Positions 61,890 to 64,000 of a DNA stretch of 64,000 nt are shown one piece after another (positions within the stretch are counted from its first letter, which is position 1; the number at the start of each line of letters is the position of its first letter). The notes beneath the pieces were generated by a model that searched no databases, was not told the origin of the DNA, and saw nothing but the letters and a program-made list of their open reading frames with translations. The DNA lies in contig NZ_RQFG01000018.1 of assembly GCF_004769235.1 (NCBI RefSeq), positions 334,701-398,700 of the forward strand. Reading direction: 5' to 3'. Source of the stretch: Leptospira kanakyensis. GTDB lineage: Bacteria; Spirochaetota; Leptospiria; Leptospirales; Leptospiraceae. Both the position numbers and the translations under genes were made by a program.

Positions 61890-63522
61890 AATTTCAGCAT
61901 TATTCATCATTTTGGGACTTTTGTCCAACGTTCTGCCAATATATTCCATTGATGATTATTATAATTTTCCTAAACAAAGTTATAAAGGTAGTATTACCTA
62001 TGAATCAACTCGCAATTTATGTTTGTTTTCCTTTGTCGCAACGAGTCCCGATCCAACTAAAGAATATTTAGTCAAAGGTATTCCATCTGTTTTGATTTCT
62101 GAACTTCGGAATTTAGAATACACTTATGTGGAACACCCAAAGGCAAATGTAGTTTATCATTCGTTTGGTGATGCTCCTGAGATGACCCTTCAGGAGAAAA
62201 TCGATGCAGAATCTCCCAATGTCAAAAGGAAGAAAAAAGAGATTACCAGTGAAAAGGATTTGGATGACCTTCGGTCTGGAAAAAAACAACTGGCTCCGGA
62301 AAAAGATCCTCGTTATATAAAAGTTACGCTGAAACAAATCTGGGATAGGCGAGCTCCGACTCCTGATGAATCATTTGGTCTTGCTTCTAAATTGAACTGT
62401 GACTATATGATCACCGGTTCCTTTGAATCCAAAGACAATGAGCTGATCACTAAAGTTTTTCTTTACGATGATTTTGAAGGTAAAACTATTCCTTTTGAGC
62501 ATAAAACATCAGTAATTCGAGCTTACCAAGAAATGGCTCCACTTGGAGAATCTATTCGAGAAAAATTACAGGGAAAAGAAACTACAACTGTTGAGGTTTC
62601 TGCTTCGGGAGAAGAGGGCGCACTTGTCTATCTAGACGGAATTTATTTGGGAAAAACTCCCATGGTTGGTAAAAAATCTCCAATCGGCAAACGGTCGTTA
62701 TTCGTATTTAAGGAAGGATTTCATCCTTATAAACAGGAAGTTCATTTAGAGAAGGGAAAAACTCTCGCACTCGATGTTAAACTTTCATTGAAGTTAAGTA
62801 GTTCCTTGATTACCGTTAATTCCAATGTTGAGTCCGATGTATATTTTGGGATTCAATATTTAGGAAAAACACCGTTGAGTCGAGTTGCCATTCCTTCTGG
62901 GATGAACCGGTTGCGGGTTTCCAAAGAAGGTTACATTGATAGCTTTCGAGCAGTAGATGCCAAGGACAACGAAGAGGTGGTTGTTGATATAGAAATGAGA
63001 GAAGGAAAAACAGATGTTTATTATAAAAATAAACAAAACGTGTTTTTGGATCACACTTATAAAGACTTTGCCACTTACTCGCTGTATGGTTCTCTTTTGT
63101 TTTATGCAAGTTATGTTTATTTGAACTATGCATCAAGGCAGGCTTATTCGGCTGCTAGATCCGAGGTAACGCTTGTTAATGGTCTTGCCATTACTTCTTT
63201 TTATCAAAATAATCCTAATGAGTTTTTCTTTTGGTATGGGGTGCAAAATTCTATCATCGATGATGCCGAATCAAAAGCTAGAAATTTGAAACGTGTTGCC
63301 GGCACACTTCCTATGGAAAATCGCAGGGATCGCCAATTGGTTGCAGGGCCTATGGTCATTATGATGGGGATTATGCTCGTATCCGCAGCTACATTTTATA
63401 TGTTAGGAATCGATGAGGAAACTTTAGAGTTTGGTTATATACCTTTGAACCCTTCTTCGGTCAGTTACGGGCAGACATCGCGTGAAGGGTATGGCTACAT
63501 GCAGTTTAACGTTAGGTATTAG
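61879..63522 (+). CDS. Exported PEGA-domain protein
   Basis: A 547-residue protein with a signal peptide (residues 1-24, ending YSI). After a ~230-residue N-terminal domain come two PEGA modules (about residues 240-310 and 315-375), shown by GALVYLDGIYLGKTP and DVYFGIQYLGKTPLSRV with GYIDSF. A C-terminal hydrophobic helix region near residues 395-415 and another at 490-510 could anchor it. PEGA modules are surface-layer-like folds found in envelope proteins. It overlaps the OppC-like gene by 11 bp. The function is unknown; it closes the run of co-directional genes. Confidence 0.76.
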   Translation: MKHKISALFIILGLLSNVLPIYSIDDYYNFPKQSYKGSITYESTRNLCLFSFVATSPDPTKEYLVKGIPSVLISELRNLEYTYVEHPKANVVYHSFGDAPEMTLQEKIDAESPNVKRKKKEITSEKDLDDLRSGKKQLAPEKDPRYIKVTLKQIWDRRAPTPDESFGLASKLNCDYMITGSFESKDNELITKVFLYDDFEGKTIPFEHKTSVIRAYQEMAPLGESIREKLQGKETTTVEVSASGEEGALVYLDGIYLGKTPMVGKKSPIGKRSLFVFKEGFHPYKQEVHLEKGKTLALDVKLSLKLSSSLITVNSNVESDVYFGIQYLGKTPLSRVAIPSGMNRLRVSKEGYIDSFRAVDAKDNEEVVVDIEMREGKTDVYYKNKQNVFLDHTYKDFATYSLYGSLLFYASYVYLNYASRQAYSAARSEVTLVNGLAITSFYQNNPNEFFFWYGVQNSIIDDAESKARNLKRVAGTLPMENRRDRQLVAGPMVIMMGIMLVSAATFYMLGIDEETLEFGYIPLNPSSVSYGQTSREGYGYMQFNVRY

Positions 63523-63528
63523 GGAATA

Positions 63529-63596
63529 TGATCACCCCGCCCTGATTGTAGGGTGGGGAACTAGACCCGCCACCCAATGACTTCCTTCTATCACAG
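63529..63596 (+). repeat. GC-rich intergenic repeat, copy C
   Basis: Third copy, just after the PEGA gene stop: CCCCGCCCT, spacer, GGGTGGGG, then ACCCGCCACCCAATGACTTCC, the last 15 positions identical to copy A. The ends here (TGATCA and TATCACA) are only weakly inverted. Confidence 0.8.
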
Positions 63597-64000
63597 AGCC
63601 CTCATTCCATCAAACAGAACTGCAATCATTCAAAATATTTTTCCCATAAGTTCATGTTTCTTCTACACATAAACCTATACAGCAGAACAATAACTCATTC
63701 AACCACCAAACAACCCCCATCCGGTTTCTCACATCAAACAAACTTTAAGATAGAAAAGAAGAGGTTATTTATTTCTATCACAGAAACAGTAAAATCCAAC
63801 TCAAGTATACCGCCATGCAATCTAACAATCAATAGTTGAACAATTCGTTTCCAGAATTCCACCAACAATCATCCGTTAACCTTTTTGTTATCACCGCCAA
63901 ACATTCGCTACTCGCCACATTCTTCTTTCTCTGCCTTGACCCGTATTATGTCTCATTACCGCTGCTAACGAACCACAAATCATATAAAAAAATCTTATCT
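63597..64000. other. Gene-free AT-rich tail of the window
   Basis: About 400 bp with no supported gene. Short open frames here (such as 63654-63839) are low-complexity Ser/Asn/Thr stretches without a ribosome site and are rejected. Part may be the promoter region of a gene starting beyond the window. Confidence 0.5.

Noticed and set aside
63654..63839. A 61-codon open frame after the PEGA gene
   Set aside because: Low-complexity residues, no ribosome-binding site and no recognisable family; probably chance.

Overview
The window reads as chromosomal DNA of a Leptospira species, most likely from the saprophytic (L. biflexa/L. meyeri-like) branch. This is an inference from AT-rich DNA, many short lipoprotein signal peptides, spirochaete-typical families (a LIC_13355-like lipoprotein, a DUF115/Maf-like protein, several GAF, PAS and cyclase signalling proteins, MotA, methyl-accepting chemotaxis proteins) and the lack of any phage or plasmid backbone. 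No rRNA, tRNA, CRISPR array, integrase or intact insertion sequence was recognised.

Layout. 1-11.8 kb: a truncated adenylate cyclase, a DUF4328 membrane protein with a GNAT enzyme, a rhomboid-like protein that lacks its catalytic histidine, an Imm5-like protein, a sodium:solute symporter, a flavin monooxygenase/aldo-keto reductase pair, a GAF protein, and an ArsR-SRPBCC operon. 11.8-21.3 kb: a YiiX-like hydrolase, SDR, alpha/beta hydrolase, acyl-CoA dehydrogenase, a PAS protein without a kinase ATPase domain, a GGDEF cyclase and an Old Yellow Enzyme. 21.3-25.8 kb: an arsenic operon (arsR-arsC-DUF6428) with a clear palindromic operator but no efflux pump, then a PsbP-like exported protein, an NAD-dependent epimerase and a DUF445 protein. 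26-34 kb: a 1243-residue repeat lipoprotein, an ABC ATPase overlapping an HDOD regulator, and a DUF115 protein that seems to start at ATT. 34-38.5 kb: a thioredoxin-like lipoprotein, a glutamine amidotransferase and secA.

38.6-49 kb is a cell-surface and sensory region. Two lipoprotein genes lie behind a cobalamin riboswitch, followed by a di-haem peroxidase lipoprotein, two tandem 680-residue chemoreceptors, a decayed phosphohexomutase fragment, more lipoproteins and an outer-membrane beta-barrel protein. 49-57.3 kb holds a tRNA nucleotidyltransferase/poly(A) polymerase, a Fur regulator, RNase H, an RlmK-like methyltransferase, motA coupled to a large membrane-TPR protein, and a processive family 2 glycosyltransferase. 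57.4-63.5 kb is a co-directional run: a Cys-rich small protein, an RnfC-like plus RnfD-like pair, PtsN-type EIIA, two Opp-type permeases without their ATPases, and a PEGA-domain protein.

The most notable non-coding structures are a GC-rich intergenic repeat of about 70 bp present three times (near 15.65, 51.65 and 63.56 kb) and the cobalamin riboswitch at about 40.4 kb on the minus strand, which precedes lipoproteins of unknown function instead of recognisable B12 genes.
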